Shown here: positions 36,330 to 47,064 of the stretch, piece after piece
How positions within the stretch are numbered: position 1 is the first letter of the stretch
Layout of the letters: every line of letters begins with the position of its first letter
Assembly (NCBI GenBank): GCA_963662155.1
Contig: OY759263.1
Span: 36,475,573 to 36,539,572, forward strand
Length of the DNA: 64,000 nt
Reading direction: 5' to 3'
From: Lamellibrachia columna
Taxonomy: Eukaryota > Annelida > Polychaeta > Sabellida > Siboglinidae
Position numbers and translations under genes: made by a program
Notes under the pieces: model-generated
Seen by the model: only the letters and a program-made list of their open reading frames with translations
What the model was told of the DNA's origin: nothing
Database searches by the model: none

Positions 36330-36507
36330 ATGTAATAATCGACCGGTAATGAAATACATCGACCGGTAATGTAATAATCGATCGGTAATGTAAGACATCG
36401 ACCGATAATGTAATAATCGACCTTTAATGCAATAAATCGACCGGTAATGTAATAATCGACTAGTAATGAAATAAATCGACCGGTAATGTAATAATCGACC
36501 GGTAATG
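36330..36507. repeat. Subterminal tandem repeat (left arm), unit about 18-19 bp
   Basis: About nine units of AATCGACCGGTAATGTAAT and close variants. Two inverted units occur in the right arm (42770-42812). Subterminal tandem repeats of this kind can be transposase binding sites or part of foldback arms; function here is unknown. Confidence 0.9.
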
Positions 36508-36509
36508 TG

Positions 36510-36840
36510 GGGCGCGATAGCATACCGGTTAGAAGGCCGGACTCTCAATCGAGAGAACCCGGTTTCAAATCCCACTGCGGTCGCTTCGAACCTTTGGCAA
36601 GTTTGATCACCCCACGTTGCCACAGTTCACTCAGCTGTATAAATGAGTACCTGGCAATACGGACAGTGGTGGATATGTGAACGAATAGCCTTCGCGCAGC
36701 AATTGCAGCATGGCTGAATACTTCCCAAAGAAGTTGAGATGGCCTTGGAATGAACAGGTCTGCCAGGGGGTGAAGTGTAAAGCGCTTTGAGCAGTCCTAT
36801 GGACCGGATACCGCGCTATATAAGAACATACCTTTACCTT
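36510..36840 (+). mobile_element. tRNA-derived SINE, well preserved, with 7-bp target duplication
   Basis: Flanked by TAATGTG at 36503-36509 and 36841-36847. Pol III box A-like TAGCATACCGGTTAGAA (36518-36534) and box B-like GGTTTCAAATCCC (36561-36573) form a tRNA-like head. The body includes ATGAACAGGTCTGCCAGGGG and the tail AAGCGCTTTGAGC then CGCGCTATATAAGAACATAC, ending in short CTTTAC repeats. It sits within the left inverted repeat of the 6.5-kb element, so it is younger than that element. Confidence 0.85.
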
Positions 36841-36847
36841 TAATGTG

Positions 36848-37215
36848 TTATGTCTTTTATGATGTTAATAATGATGGTGTAGAAGGTGATGATGAGGGTG
36901 ATAAACAATATGATGACAATTAAGGGGTCACCTTAGTGACGATGATAATGATAATTATGACGCCGATGATGATGATGATAATAATAATAATGATGATAAC
37001 GACGGTGATGATGATGGTGACAAATGGTCATGATGATGATGAGGAAGAAGATGAAGACAATTAAGCGGTCTTAGTGATGATGATGATGACGAAGTTGATG
37101 ACAATGAGGGTGATCATTCTTACGATTATGAGGACGAAAACAATGACACCCTCAGCCTCATCATCCTGCTTCTCCTCCTCATCGTCGTCATCATCCTCAA
37201 GTTCACCCTTATAAT
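36848..37215. repeat. Left terminal inverted repeat, GAT-rich part
   Basis: GATGATGATGA-rich sequence with GACAATTAAGCGGTCTTAGT and CACCCTCAGCCTCATCATCC, matched in reverse complement at 42385-42765. The GAT triplets differ in number between arms. Confidence 0.85.
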
Positions 37216-37439
37216 GGCTAGCCATGCTAACACCCTCTCGACGTTCACAAACGTATGATTAACATCGGAAGCTCAGAACGAGTGTTTTCTTGGAGGACAT
37301 ACGGAATGCCGTTCATTGAACCTCCCACGTAACGCACAGCAGGAACTACATATTGGCAAACAATAGGACCGAGTTAGACAGAGTGGGAAGGAAGAAGGGG
37401 TGGTCATTAAAAATGTCACTTCAACATATGAAAGAGGTA

Positions 37440-38370
37440 ATCTACACTCAATTAAGGGATCATCTCAAAGAATTATTTAAGGGATCATTAGAAATGATTA
37501 AAAAAGAAATACCTGATCATCATTTGATTAAATTAAGGGTCATATCAAACAACTTACGAGAAATCTCAAAATGCAATTTGATATTATATTGGAAACTTAA
37601 TTTAATAGCAAAAATAATAAAATAAGGGATCAGCTGAAACAATTAAGGGGTTATCTCAAAAATAAAAATTAAGGATAATTTCAATCAACTAAAATGTTCA
37701 TCTAAACGATTAAAGGGCACTATAATTAAGGGATTTTATCAAAAACAATTTTAAGGATAATTTTTAAAGGCGTCATCAAGGGGTCTCAAAACATTGTGGG
37801 GCCACCTCATAAGATCAAGTGGTCGTCTCGAAAAAGTTAAATAAATTAAGGAGTCATCTCATGAAATGAATGGGTCTTCTAAAAAAATTAAAGAATCGTC
37901 ACAAAATATGTAAGAACAAATTAACTAGCTAACTTGATCGTCTCAATAAATTAAGGGATCATCTCAAAAATTAAGGGTGTCTTCTCAAAAAAGCTAAGGG
38001 ATCATATTAAAAAGTGCAACTAGTCATTATAAATGAACCAGCTGATCGTCTCAATAAATTAAGGGATAATTTCGTAAAATAATGGGGTCTTTCCAAGAGG
38101 TCACTTCATATAATCAAGTGAAATCGAAACGTAAGGATTCATAACAAAATAAAAATGTAAGGGGTCATAAAAAAATTATGGGATCACATCGAAAATATAA
38201 GGGGTTATCTCAAATAAATTAAACAGATTTAAAACATGAATTAAGGAATTATTTTGAAAAATGTAAGGGTCATTTAACAAAGTAACAAGCTCATCATTTG
38301 AAAAAGTTAAGTGGGCTATCAAAACATTAAGGAGTCATCTAAAAATATAAAGTCATGAAAAAATCAGCCT
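37440..38370. repeat. Irregular minisatellite of AAGGGATCATCTCAAAA-like units
   Basis: Loose repeats of AATTAAGGGGTCATCTCAAAA with 25-45 bp spacing and heavy divergence fill about 930 bp. Short related words (AATTAAGGGGTCACCTTAGT, CCCTTTAAGGGGTCAT) occur in both terminal arms, so it belongs to the element rather than to an insertion. No coding frame. Confidence 0.7.
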
Positions 38371-38469
38371 CTTAGTTTACGTTTTGAGGTGATCGCTTTT
38401 TTAAAGATACCCTTTAGTTTTGGGGATTACATTTTAATGTCGAACATTTGATATGTACCCCTTAATTTT

Positions 38470-38730
38470 ATGTTGCTTGATTATCCTTTAAATGAAAACA
38501 AAAGGCAGTTTTTTGGGCTATGCACCAAAAAGAATGAATACAAACTAATCGGTTGCAACTACAATCAACAATATCACGCCAGTGGTTTATTAGGAAAAGC
38601 TTTAGTCCGTGGGCCAGGTATAACCCCCAACCCCCTAGGGAATTTTCAAGACAATATTTTTGGATGACCTTATATAATAGCAATAAGAAATCTAGTTGTT
38701 TGCCACTTGGCAATTGCTGCCAGTTCGACA
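38470..38730. repeat. Inner repeat shared with the 5-kb element and inverted at 42.1 kb
   Basis: GCAACTACAATCAACAATAT and GTGGTTTATTAGGAAAAGCT correspond to the arms of the 4.76-5.29 kb element. CCCCCTAGGGAATTTTCAAG and TAGTTGTTTGCCACTTGGCA correspond, inverted, to 42115-42245. A minus-strand open frame of 110 residues crosses it without known domain; its peptide similarity to the inverted copies follows from the DNA repeat. Confidence 0.6.
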
Positions 38731-39022
38731 GGGAGTGTCTGGAATTATGACCACTGAGCTGAAAAACGTAACATGGGGGTAGGGATAGATATTTCCGCAT
38801 AATACGTTAAACATCATATCAAACCATACGAATTGTTGTATCGATGGAAAGGTATAGAAATTGTCTGTACGAATATCGTCATAGTGTAACGTATAAATGT
38901 TCCGTGACGTCAAGAGCACATCATAATTAGCTTTCATGGTTGAAAGCAGGGAAGTTGTGTATCATTGAAAATGGTACACTTTTTTACGCATGTTGGAGAA
39001 CAACTCGTTCGCAAGGGTGGTG

Positions 39023-39058
<36 letters not shown>

Positions 39059-39061
39059 CAC

Positions 39062-39107
<46 letters not shown>

Positions 39108-39148
39108 GGGTGTATATAAATTATATATATATATATATATATTTATAT
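38731..39148. other. Interior of the 6.5-kb element with AT/CACCC palindrome
   Basis: No gene. 39020-39143 is an (AT)n stretch in which ACACCCATATAT and its inverse ATATGGGTGTAT form a hairpin. This directly abuts the 3' end of the RTE-like LINE. Confidence 0.6.
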
Positions 39149-41515
39149 AACCCGTAAGAATCGTTGGGGCACCATTGATGACTTTCTAACCAGCTCTCTC
39201 CACGTTTCCCTGTCCTCGACAGCCCTTTGGGAGTCAGCGAACTCCATTCCTGTCCACTCTTTGATTTTGTCTTCCCACCTCTTCTTCTGTCTATCTCTTC
39301 GTCTCCCCCCTCTTACGGTACCTTGCAAGATAGTCTTTGCCAGGCCAGATGATCGTGATACATGACCGTACCACTTCAGTTTACGCTTCTTAACTGTTGT
39401 AAGAAGGTCGTCATATGGTCCGATGGCTTGTTTGATCTTGTTGTGGACAGCTTTTAGTAGTAGCATGGTCTTTGTACGATATGCGCAAGATCTTCCGAAA
39501 GCATATCATTTTCATGGTTTGTATCCTCTTCTGTAGATCTGCTGAGAGGGTCCATGTTTCAGAAGCGTACAGAAAGATGGACATGACAAGGGAGCGCATC
39601 AGCCTTATTTTCGAACTGACAGTGATGTTTCTGTCGTTCCATAAGGGTTTCAACCTTGTTAGTGCTGCTGTTGTCTGTGCAATCCTGGCAAGTATCTCCG
39701 GTTTGGAACCCTCATCTGTGATAATTGATCCCAAGTACCTGAAGCTTTTTACTGTCTCAAGTCTCTGTCCATTAACTTTGACCTCTGTGCTGATGCCTTT
39801 TATGTTGTTCGTCATCAGTTTGGTCTTTTCGGCACTGATCTCCATGCCGTATGATGTAGATGTTTTCTCGAGGCGCTCCACCAAATTGGCTAGTTCTTGT
39901 TCATCTCCTGCTAAGCCGTCGATGTCGTCAGCAAAACGAAGGTTGGTGATTGTCTTGCCTCCAAAGCTGACAGTGCCTTGATGATGGTTTCCTAAAGCAT
40001 CAGTCATGATCATTTCCAGAAACATTTTTGGAAGAGCGTTGGTGATAGTAGGCATCCTTGTCGAACTCCGACTGTTGTTCGAAGACTTCCTATGCTGCTG
40101 TTGAAGATTACTGCACTGGTGGCATTGTCATATAGGTGTTCAATGGTTCGGACAAGCTTGGAGCCAATGTTGTATTTCCTCATGGTTGCCCATAGGGCCG
40201 CATGCCATACCTTATCAAAGGCCTTCTTGAAATCTATGAAGACATGATACAGGCTTTGCTGATGTTGAAGGTATTTCTCGCAAAAGGATTCTAAGGTTGA
40301 AGATCTGTTCACTGGTGCTCTGTCCTGCTCGAAAACCCGCTTGTTCTTCAGCGATGATCTCTTCTGCCTGAGGTTTGAGTCTGTTGAATAGGATCTTCAA
40401 CATGACTTTGCTCGGGTGGCAGATGAGGCTGATTGTTCTGTAATTTTGGCACATCTGTAGGTTGCCTTTCTTGGGAAGTGTGATGATCAGTGACTGAGTC
40501 CATGGGGTGGGCCATTCTCCTGTCTGCCATATATTGTTGCAGAATGTTGTAAGTGTGGTAATCAAGGCTTCTCCCCCAGCTTGAACCAGTTCTGCTGGTA
40601 TGTTATCAATTCCAGCTGACTTTCCTTTTTTAGAGACTTTACTGCAGCCTCCACTTTCTCACGAAGAATGGGGTAGTCGTCCTCTCCAGTAGTCTGTGGA
40701 CAATGTAGTACTACTGGGTCTCCGTTGATGTTGTGGCTGTACAGTTCTGAGCAGTATTCTGTCCATCGATTGAGGATCTGCTGTTCTTCTGTCAGGCATT
40801 TCCCTGATTTGTGTTAGATTGTGGTAGTTATCCCTTTCTTCACTGATTTCATGTTTTTCACTATTTGATAAGCCTTCTTGCTGTTGTTCTTGCTCAAGCT
40901 GTCTTAAATTTCACAGCATTGTTCTGCTATCCAGTTATCTTTTCCTCTTCTCGTATCTTGTTTGATCTTCTTGTTGACTTCTCTGTATTTTGCTGCACCT
41001 TCAGAATTTTTTTTTCTCCTTTTCAATTCCCTTCTTTTGTCACAGAGATCTAGGATGTCTGCTGTGACCCATGGTTTCTTTGTCCGACGGTGTTTTCCCA
41101 AGGATCTCGCTGGCTGTGTCGGTCACTATTTTGTTGAAGGTGTTGGTCAGCAAGTTCACGTCGGTATCTTTGTCATCCAGTATGATAAGGGGTGCACATT
41201 TCTCACCTATCATTGCTTTGAATGCTTCTGCTACATCAGGATCCTTAAGTTTATCGGTATCAAATTTTATTCTTGTTGGCTTTGGTTTGCTGATCCTCTT
41301 CAGGCGAATGTGGAAGGTTGCCATCAGCAAGACATGATCACTTCCAATATCTGCTCCTGGAAAGCTTCGTGTCCTGGCAATGTTCACTCCTGTGTGAAAG
41401 CGCCGTTTCACCAAGATGTAGTCGATCTGATTGTGATATTTTCTATCTGAGCTGTCCATCTTCTAGATGTTTTGCGTGGGCCAAATGTGTTAGCCAGTAT
41501 TAGCTCATTATACAT
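39149..41515 (-). mobile_element. RTE-like LINE, 5'-truncated, disrupted
   Basis: Minus strand. From 5' to 3': endonuclease end with YHNQIDYILVKRRFH and DIGSDHVLLMATF (the SDH catalytic His motif) at about 41330-41459. RT blocks follow: YRTISLICHPSKVMLKIL about 40430, VFIDFKKAFDKVWHAALW about 40190-40250, GVRQGCLLSPTLF about 40050 and TNLRFADDIDGLAGD about 39920-39960. The C-terminus has LKWYGHVSRSSGLAKTIL and KKRWEDKIKEWTGMEF. The 3' end runs into (AT)n. Frameshifts and stops break the single ORF. Clade (RTE against another APE-type group) is my best judgement from the C-terminal KWYGHV...KKRWED pattern. Confidence 0.85.
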
Positions 41516-41763
41516 TGCAATAATATATATATATATATATATATAATTATGAATAAAACTGATAGAGAAACATACTCAGGCATATACACACGTGTTCACA
41601 CGAACGCACACATTCACGCGCGAACGTGTGTGTATGTTTCTATCCATTTACGTTTATATATATATATATGTGTGTGTATGTGTGTGTATTCGCGCGTGAA
41701 TGTGTGCGTTCGTGTGAACACGTGTGTGTATGCGTGAGTATGTTTCTCTACCAGTTTTATTCA

Positions 41764-41862
<99 letters not shown>

Positions 41863-42083
41863 CAATGTACAATGAGCTGTTGCTGGCTAACACATTTGGC
41901 CCACACAAAACATCTAGAAGATGGACAGCCCAGATAGAAAACATCACAATCAGTTCGACTACATCTTGGTGAAACGGCGCTTTCACACAGGAGTGAACAT
42001 TGCCAGGACACGAAGCTTTCTTGCTGATGGCAACCTTCCACATTCGCCTGAAGAGGATCAGCAAACCAAAGCCAACAAGAATA
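41265..42083. repeat. Large near-palindrome containing duplicated LINE endonuclease sequence
   Basis: The LINE segment 41265-41515 recurs in inverted orientation at 41857-42083 (for example CATCTAGAAGATGGACAGCC and GAAACGGCGCTTTCACACAG). The spacer is also palindromic: 41542-41625 pairs with 41690-41770 around a centre near 41656, with GAATAAAACTGATAGAGAAA and long ACACACG words on each arm. The right arm lacks about 31 bp of endonuclease sequence and has a longer AT run. Confidence 0.9.
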
Positions 42084-42384
42084 CACTGGTTGTATTAATC
42101 CACCCAAATACACGATTGCAGCAATTCCCAGGCGGCGAACAACTAAATTTCAAATGGGTATGTTATAATCATTGTGGCGTAAATTCCCTAGGGGGGAGGG
42201 TTTCTCCTATCTGGCCCATGGACTACTTGTTGAGCACACAGCAACCATATTTCATGGGCCGCGCCATTGCTGTCGATAAACCTACGTAGCCAGTTCCTGC
42301 TTATTTCTACAAATAGTTTTCCACTCTTCAGACAGATGGCGCTTGTTCTTTTTAATGAATATTCACATGTTTGAAATGACCCCT

Positions 42385-42815
42385 TAAAGGGTGAACACGG
42401 GGGTGATGATGACGATGAGGAGGAGGAGCAGGATGATGAGGCTGAGGGTGTCATTGTCTTCGTCCCCATAATCGTAATAATGATCACCCTCATTGTCATC
42501 ATCTTCGTCATCATCATCATCATCACTAAGACCGCTTAATTGTCTTCATATTCTTCCTCATCATCATCATAAACATTTATCAACCTCATCATCATTATCA
42601 TCGTCATAAACATCATCATCATTATCATCGTCATAAACATCATCATCATTATCATCTTCACTAAGATGACCCTTTAATTGTCGTCATCATCATAATCGTT
42701 TATAACCTTCATTATCACCTTCTACATCATCATAATGATTATCATCATCATTTTTATTACATTACCGGGCGATTTATTACATTACCGGTCGATCATTACA
42801 TTACTGGTTGTAACA
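42385..42815. repeat. Right terminal inverted repeat of the 6.5-kb element
   Basis: Reverse complement of the left arm. It holds CATCATCATTATCATCGTCA triplet runs, AAGACCGCTTAATTGTCTTC, two ATTACCGG(T/G)CGAT units and the terminal ACTGGTTGTAACA. It lacks the SINE present in the left arm. Confidence 0.85.
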
Positions 42816-42921
42816 TACGTGCTATAATGCGTATTTGCGAATGTGTTCCATCTTAGAGAAACAAGTTAGGTCACATTATAAAAAAACGAAGATTAAATAA
42901 TAACTGAATACAAGTATTTAC

Positions 42922-43032
42922 TGTCACAGTTTGTTCCAATGTAACCAATTTTGCAGATGCATCCCGGTGCTGAGCTAGTATGTGAGCAACTCCCGCCATG
43001 CTTGCATGTGCCTGTCGTGCACCGCTTAATAT
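42922..43032 (-). CDS. EGF-C exon (copy A)
   Basis: 111 bp, phase 1-1, TGTTGCAG acceptor and GACA|GTAAAT donor. Encodes RCTTGTCKHGGSC, then SHTSSAPGCICKIGYIGTNC: six cysteines in EGF spacing. The exon and its flanks are almost identical to 59299-59409 in copy B. In copy A it is separated from the FTP-N exon by the 6.5-kb element. Confidence 0.87.
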
Positions 43033-44019
43033 CTGCAACACGCGAAGGACGGATGGCTGCAAAAACGCGGCAATTTGGAATTAAGCACCATTTAAAAACC
43101 CTTTTTGATCAGATCAAATATTCATCAACTTGAAGCAAATCCCATTCCAGTGTGGAAGCTACCATACAAAATGTAATGACGACAAATATTCCAATTACCA
43201 AAACTATAATTGACTGCAATGATCTTCCTGGCAAATCACCAATGTTACAAATATATACTGCTTTGTTTTCACTGGCTATAACACATTCGTAGATTCAACT
43301 AAATAGCATGCGCATATCCACAAAAGTTAATTGATGTTTACATATGGAGCTAATGAACATGGACAATTTATATTATGTTATATACAGCGTATTCGTCAAA
43401 TATATGAAAACGCAACCGAGGCCAGGAGAAAATATCAGGGCAACATGATTAATAATGTAATTATGCATGTGGTATCAAGTGATATAAAATAATGCAATTC
43501 CAAGTATTCATGCATAAACGATAGAGAAGTTTTAGAAGTTAGGTTTGCATTTTTTCATAACTGTACAAAAGATATACAATAGGTAAGCTACAAAGAGACG
43601 AGGGCTCGTATGTATTATATACATGATTTATATGTGCTTTGTATATGATACTACTCCTTGTAGGCCTTGCAATTTTACATTCGAAAACGCTAATATGTTT
43701 CACCTTCAAAGCAGAACAACAGCAATGTTCTAAGTGTGAGTACTCCTAGTTTAAAAAGTGGCATTGGCTTATTAGAGGTTTGGCAAAGCTAGGATTTACT
43801 ATGTCACGACTGCTGTTCCATGATTACATACCATGTTATTTGAAAAAAAAATTTTTTTTTTTTATAAATACACAAATTAGAAATCAGATATATACTTTCA
43901 AGTGTTCGTCAAAACCTTATCAGACAAGTATATCATTCTGTCCACTCTGGTAATACACAAAGTAACAAAGCCACCACTAAATAACCACTAAATAGTTTAG
44001 AGCAGACAGCATCATTTAC
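43033..44019. other. Intron between EGF-C and EGF-B, copy A
   Basis: No coding content. It is collinear with 59410-60285 of copy B, with several small indels; a segment near 43640-43740 (with CTTGTAGGCCTTGCAATTTT) is absent from copy B around 60010. Confidence 0.6.
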
Positions 44020-44127
44020 TTTCACAGTGACTTCCTATGAAACCGGCGGTGCAAGTACATTTGTAGGATTCCCCATCTTTCTCGCATGCGCCGCCATTCT
44101 TGCAGGTGTTACTCTTGCAAACGGAGA
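44020..44127 (-). CDS. EGF-B exon (copy A)
   Basis: 108 bp, phase 1-1, TGTCTAG acceptor and GAAA|GTAAAT donor. Encodes [19 protein letters not shown] and [15 protein letters not shown], a canonical EGF module with the C-x-NGG-x-C and CTCTAGF signature seen in Notch/fibropellin-type repeats. Sister exon at 60286-60393. Confidence 0.9.
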
Positions 44128-44797
44128 CTAGACAGATGAAATGCGCAATGATGGTCAGATAATAGCTAAAGTTCACATTTAAGCTGAATATCTTGGTATA
44201 TGAATATGGAAATGCATGCACATTATAATAAATATATTAGACAAAATACACGCGTCGATCAGTCATTCGGTATGGACGACGTAATTGGGTTACCACGCAT
44301 GGAATTAATCTCAAACAATATTTTCTGAAGTTGGAATCCAGTTGACGAAATATATAAATAAATTCAAGTATATACTAAATCGAGGGAAGGGTTATGGAAC
44401 TGCCCGAAAGATGAGACACTTTAAAGAGGACACATCACCTGGACACAACTTTTTAATTGCATAGATTGTGCCTTTGTTTTACCCAAATTATAGACTGGGT
44501 CTTATTGAGTAGATATTATACCGACATTGTTCTGTCAGACCCCCTTACCATTTTACGTTTTACACACAAAACTAAAGTCGGGGAAATTACATAACTGGTC
44601 TAAATGGACCACTCACTGTTATTTTACGTCTTCAATATATGTTGTCTGTTTGTGATACGTATTTAATAATTAAAATGAAAGAGGCATAATATAGTTTTCA
44701 AAGAAACTTTGGAAAATCAGATACTCTAATATAGAGAATATTTCGCAGTAAGATTATACAATAACTCTTTTAAAAGTGTTGATAGATACTCACTTAC

Positions 44798-44902
44798 CAG
44801 ACACTTCGCAAGAGTTTCCAGTGTATCCATCAATGCAAACACATTTACCTGATTCCTGGTTACATATTCCGTAACCATGACAATCAGAGTCTGCTTTGCA
44901 AC
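44798..44902 (-). CDS. EGF-A exon (between modules)
   Basis: 105 bp, phase 1-1. Encodes CKADSDCHGYGICNQESGK and CVCIDGYTGNSCEVSG. It lies upstream (5' on the minus strand) of copy A's EGF-B and downstream of copy B's EGF-A run, so it is the bridge between the two modules. Position matches the 61129 exon of copy B. Confidence 0.9.
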
Positions 44903-45298
44903 CTAGGGAAATCATAAAGGTTACATATGATCAATATTAAAAGTTCCAATGATGATGATAAATATAAAGACAACCTCTTAGTAGTATATATGGAAATCTA
45001 GGGAAATCATCAATGTCACATTTGATTAATATTAAAAGTTCCCATCATGATGAATAAAATGTCAATATGTTATTATTATATATTAGACCAAGCAATAATA
45101 GGACAGTGAATAATAATTCAAAATAATCGTTTACAGAACTCAAGACGTTATTACATTGTCAACATGTTATTACATTTTCAAAACCAAAGGTAATTTCGGG
45201 GCACTTATTGTATTGGTAACACTGGACCACGTAATATTTTCCCACATCGTCGATCTATATCGTGTCTCTCTTTCGTCCATAGTTTATATATCAATTTG

Positions 45299-45494
45299 AA
45301 GCACAGTGTTATTCGCTGTGCGTGGTTTATGACAGGATAATTGATCAACATTCCTAGCCAATCAGATTCAAACCTGTAATACCCCGCTGGCTAGTAAAAA
45401 GGGACCAATCAGCATCCACGCTCCCTCCTACTTCGCCAACTGAAACCCAGAAGTGGGCCTTCTTGTCTCGGCGCTCGACAGAGACACACGCAGA
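45299..45494 (+). repeat. Split direct repeat A1
   Basis: About 196 bp with AACATTCCTAGCCAATCAGA, TAAAAAGGGACCAATCAGCA and CTTGTCTCGGCGCTCGACAG, repeated directly at 49301-49481. It contains an 18-bp insertion after GTGTTATTC compared with A2. Confidence 0.9.
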
Positions 45495-45534
45495 TTTTTA
45501 ATCGTTCTTCCGTTTGTTCGAACTACTGTTCAAC

Positions 45535-45660
45535 ATGCCACGAGACCGGCCCAAACGAAAAGCCAATGATACTCGGGATCAGCTAGCGATTCGTCGTCGT
45601 GTGACAGAGTCACATTCTCCCAACTCAACTCTCATTTCCTTACCGAATGGAATGGGGTAA
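45535..45660 (+). pseudogene. Truncated gag-like ORF start of the YR element
   Basis: ATG at 45535 after the A1 repeat opens a basic frame starting MPRDRPKRKANDTRDQ and ending in a stop (TAA) at 45658-45660. Position and basic composition fit the N-terminus of a YR-element gag protein. Homology to a specific family is not shown, and sequence then passes directly into RNase H, implying a deletion. Confidence 0.5.
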
Positions 45661-46062
45661 GGTCTCGAGAAAGAAGTGACTAAAGCAGCCGATTATACCT
45701 TATATACGGATGCAGCAGCGACTATATGGTATGGCGGTTTCTTTCAAAACAAATGGTTTCAGGCAATTTTGCCTCCAGAATTAGTGCTTACAGAAATCAA
45801 GCAGCTGTCCATGGCATTTCTAGAACAGTACCCCATAGTTGTACATCTATGCTGTGGGGGTCAGAGTGGGGGGGGAGAGAAAATTCTTTTCTACTCCGAC
45901 AATGAAGCTACTGCACACATTATCAACAAGGGCAGGTCACAAGCGCAACCTATTATGAAGCTTTTGAGGCGTTTAACATCTCGTTTCCAGATCAGCAGAT
46001 TCAGCAGCCGGCACAAGGGACAGCTGTCAGGCCACGCCCATGTCCAACACCCGCTCAAGTAA
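45661..46062 (+). pseudogene. RNase H domain of the YR retroelement
   Basis: Contains YTLYTDAAATIWYGGFF (catalytic first Asp), a glutamate helix ILPPELVLTEIKQLSMAFLE, and ILFYSDNEATAHIINKG (second Asp, followed by the conserved N-E/Q-A). This matches the RNase H of DIRS-like pol proteins. The RT normally upstream is missing. The frame stops at 46062 just after it overlaps the recombinase ORF start at 46040. Confidence 0.8.
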
Positions 46063-47064
46063 TGTGGTACTAGATGATTTAATCGATAAAGTGTGGGATA
46101 TATATATTAACCACTCCACTAGGACAGTATATGAGGCTGGTTTTAGAGCCTTTCATCGATTTTCAAATATCTATCCTTCTGGGTATTTGAGCTACAGTCA
46201 CCCAGTTATATCAGAAGACATTCTGATCTACTTCGTGGCGCATTGTGTTAGCTTATTACATTAAACGTATTCCACCATTAGAACATATCTAGCAGGTACT
46301 AGGTTTGCGTACATTAAGGCTGGATTTCAGGACCAATGCTGCTTTCCGAATGGTCAACCATTCTTATGCCTACAAGCTATTCTTAAGCAGTGAAGAAGTC
46401 TCAAGATAACATCGTTAAACTGAGACTCCCAATTAAAGCATCTATTTTAAGCCAAATTTGTCGAACTCTTAGGTCAGATTTCTTAGGTGCATGTGAGGAC
46501 CTGGTCCTAGAGACCGCATTCTGTCTGGCCTTCTTTGGATTTTTGAGATGTGGAGAATTTATAAGTACATACAATGCATTTGACCCTCTCACGGATTTAA
46601 GTATACAAGACATACACTTGAACAGATGTGACAATTATTTCACACTACGATTGAAAGTCTCAAAGACAGACCCATTCCGCAGAGGGGCATCACTTACTTA
46701 ATTTGCTACAGAGCATTCCATTTGCCCTCTCCAACCTATGTTGGCCCTCACGTAAACACGGTTGGCCCTGGCAGCTCAGCCACACGATACCCTATTTACC
46801 ACACTAGCAGGAACACCTCTGACACGCGGCATTTGTCATTGACAAATTAAAAATCCTCCTATCAAAACTGGGTTATGATCCAGCATAGTACAGTGGGCAC
46901 TCTTTCCGGATAGGGGCCGCTACTGCGGCTGCTGCAGCTAATATCCCAGATCACATGATCAGGACCCTGGGTAGATGGACTTCTGATCGCTACTGCAGAT
47001 ATATCAGAAAGTCGCATGAATCCTTACAACAGGCTCATCAAGCTATGTGTGAGCATTTCAGATG
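46040..47064 (+). pseudogene. Tyrosine recombinase of the YR retroelement (disrupted)
   Basis: N-terminal core-binding part with RTVYEAGFRAFHRF, then catalytic region: Arg in FLRCGEFIST (about 46540), Lys in LKVSKTDPFRRG (about 46655), His-x-x-Arg in HSFRIGAATAAAA (about 46900), Trp in RTLGRWTSD and Tyr in RYCRYIRKS (about 46960-47005). So all five recombinase positions are visible. A stop at 46262, a frameshift near 46390 and a further stop after 46700 break the frame. The enzyme integrates circular element DNA by site-specific recombination. Confidence 0.85.

Larger units (their letters stand above)
36316..42815. mobile_element. 6.5-kb element with long terminal inverted repeats, unknown family
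   Basis: Ends are TGTTACAACCAGT at 36316 and the inverse ACTGGTTGTAACA ending at 42815. Inverted similarity continues through the CGACCGGTAATG tandem repeats and a GAT-rich stretch (36848-37215 against 42385-42765), and again at 38590-38730 against 42115-42245. It lies between the FTP-N exon and the EGF-C exon of copy A. The same intron in copy B (59154-59298) is uninterrupted and reads ACACGACGTGCTATGATG, so this is an occupied/empty pair. Flanks GACGTG and TACGTG suggest a 6-bp target duplication with one change. No transposase was recognised. Inside are a SINE, a minisatellite and an RTE-like LINE. Confidence 0.8.

Noticed and set aside
36510..36590. Functional tRNA gene
   Set aside because: Box A and box B-like words are present but the cloverleaf does not close and the sequence continues into a SINE body.
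38468..38800. 110-codon minus-strand frame with similarity to a frame at 5.0-5.3 kb
   Set aside because: The shared peptide words follow from a shared DNA repeat; stops and indels in the copies argue against a conserved protein.
42188..42526. Met/Ser-rich minus-strand frame
   Set aside because: Translation of the GAT/ATC triplet runs in the right inverted repeat.
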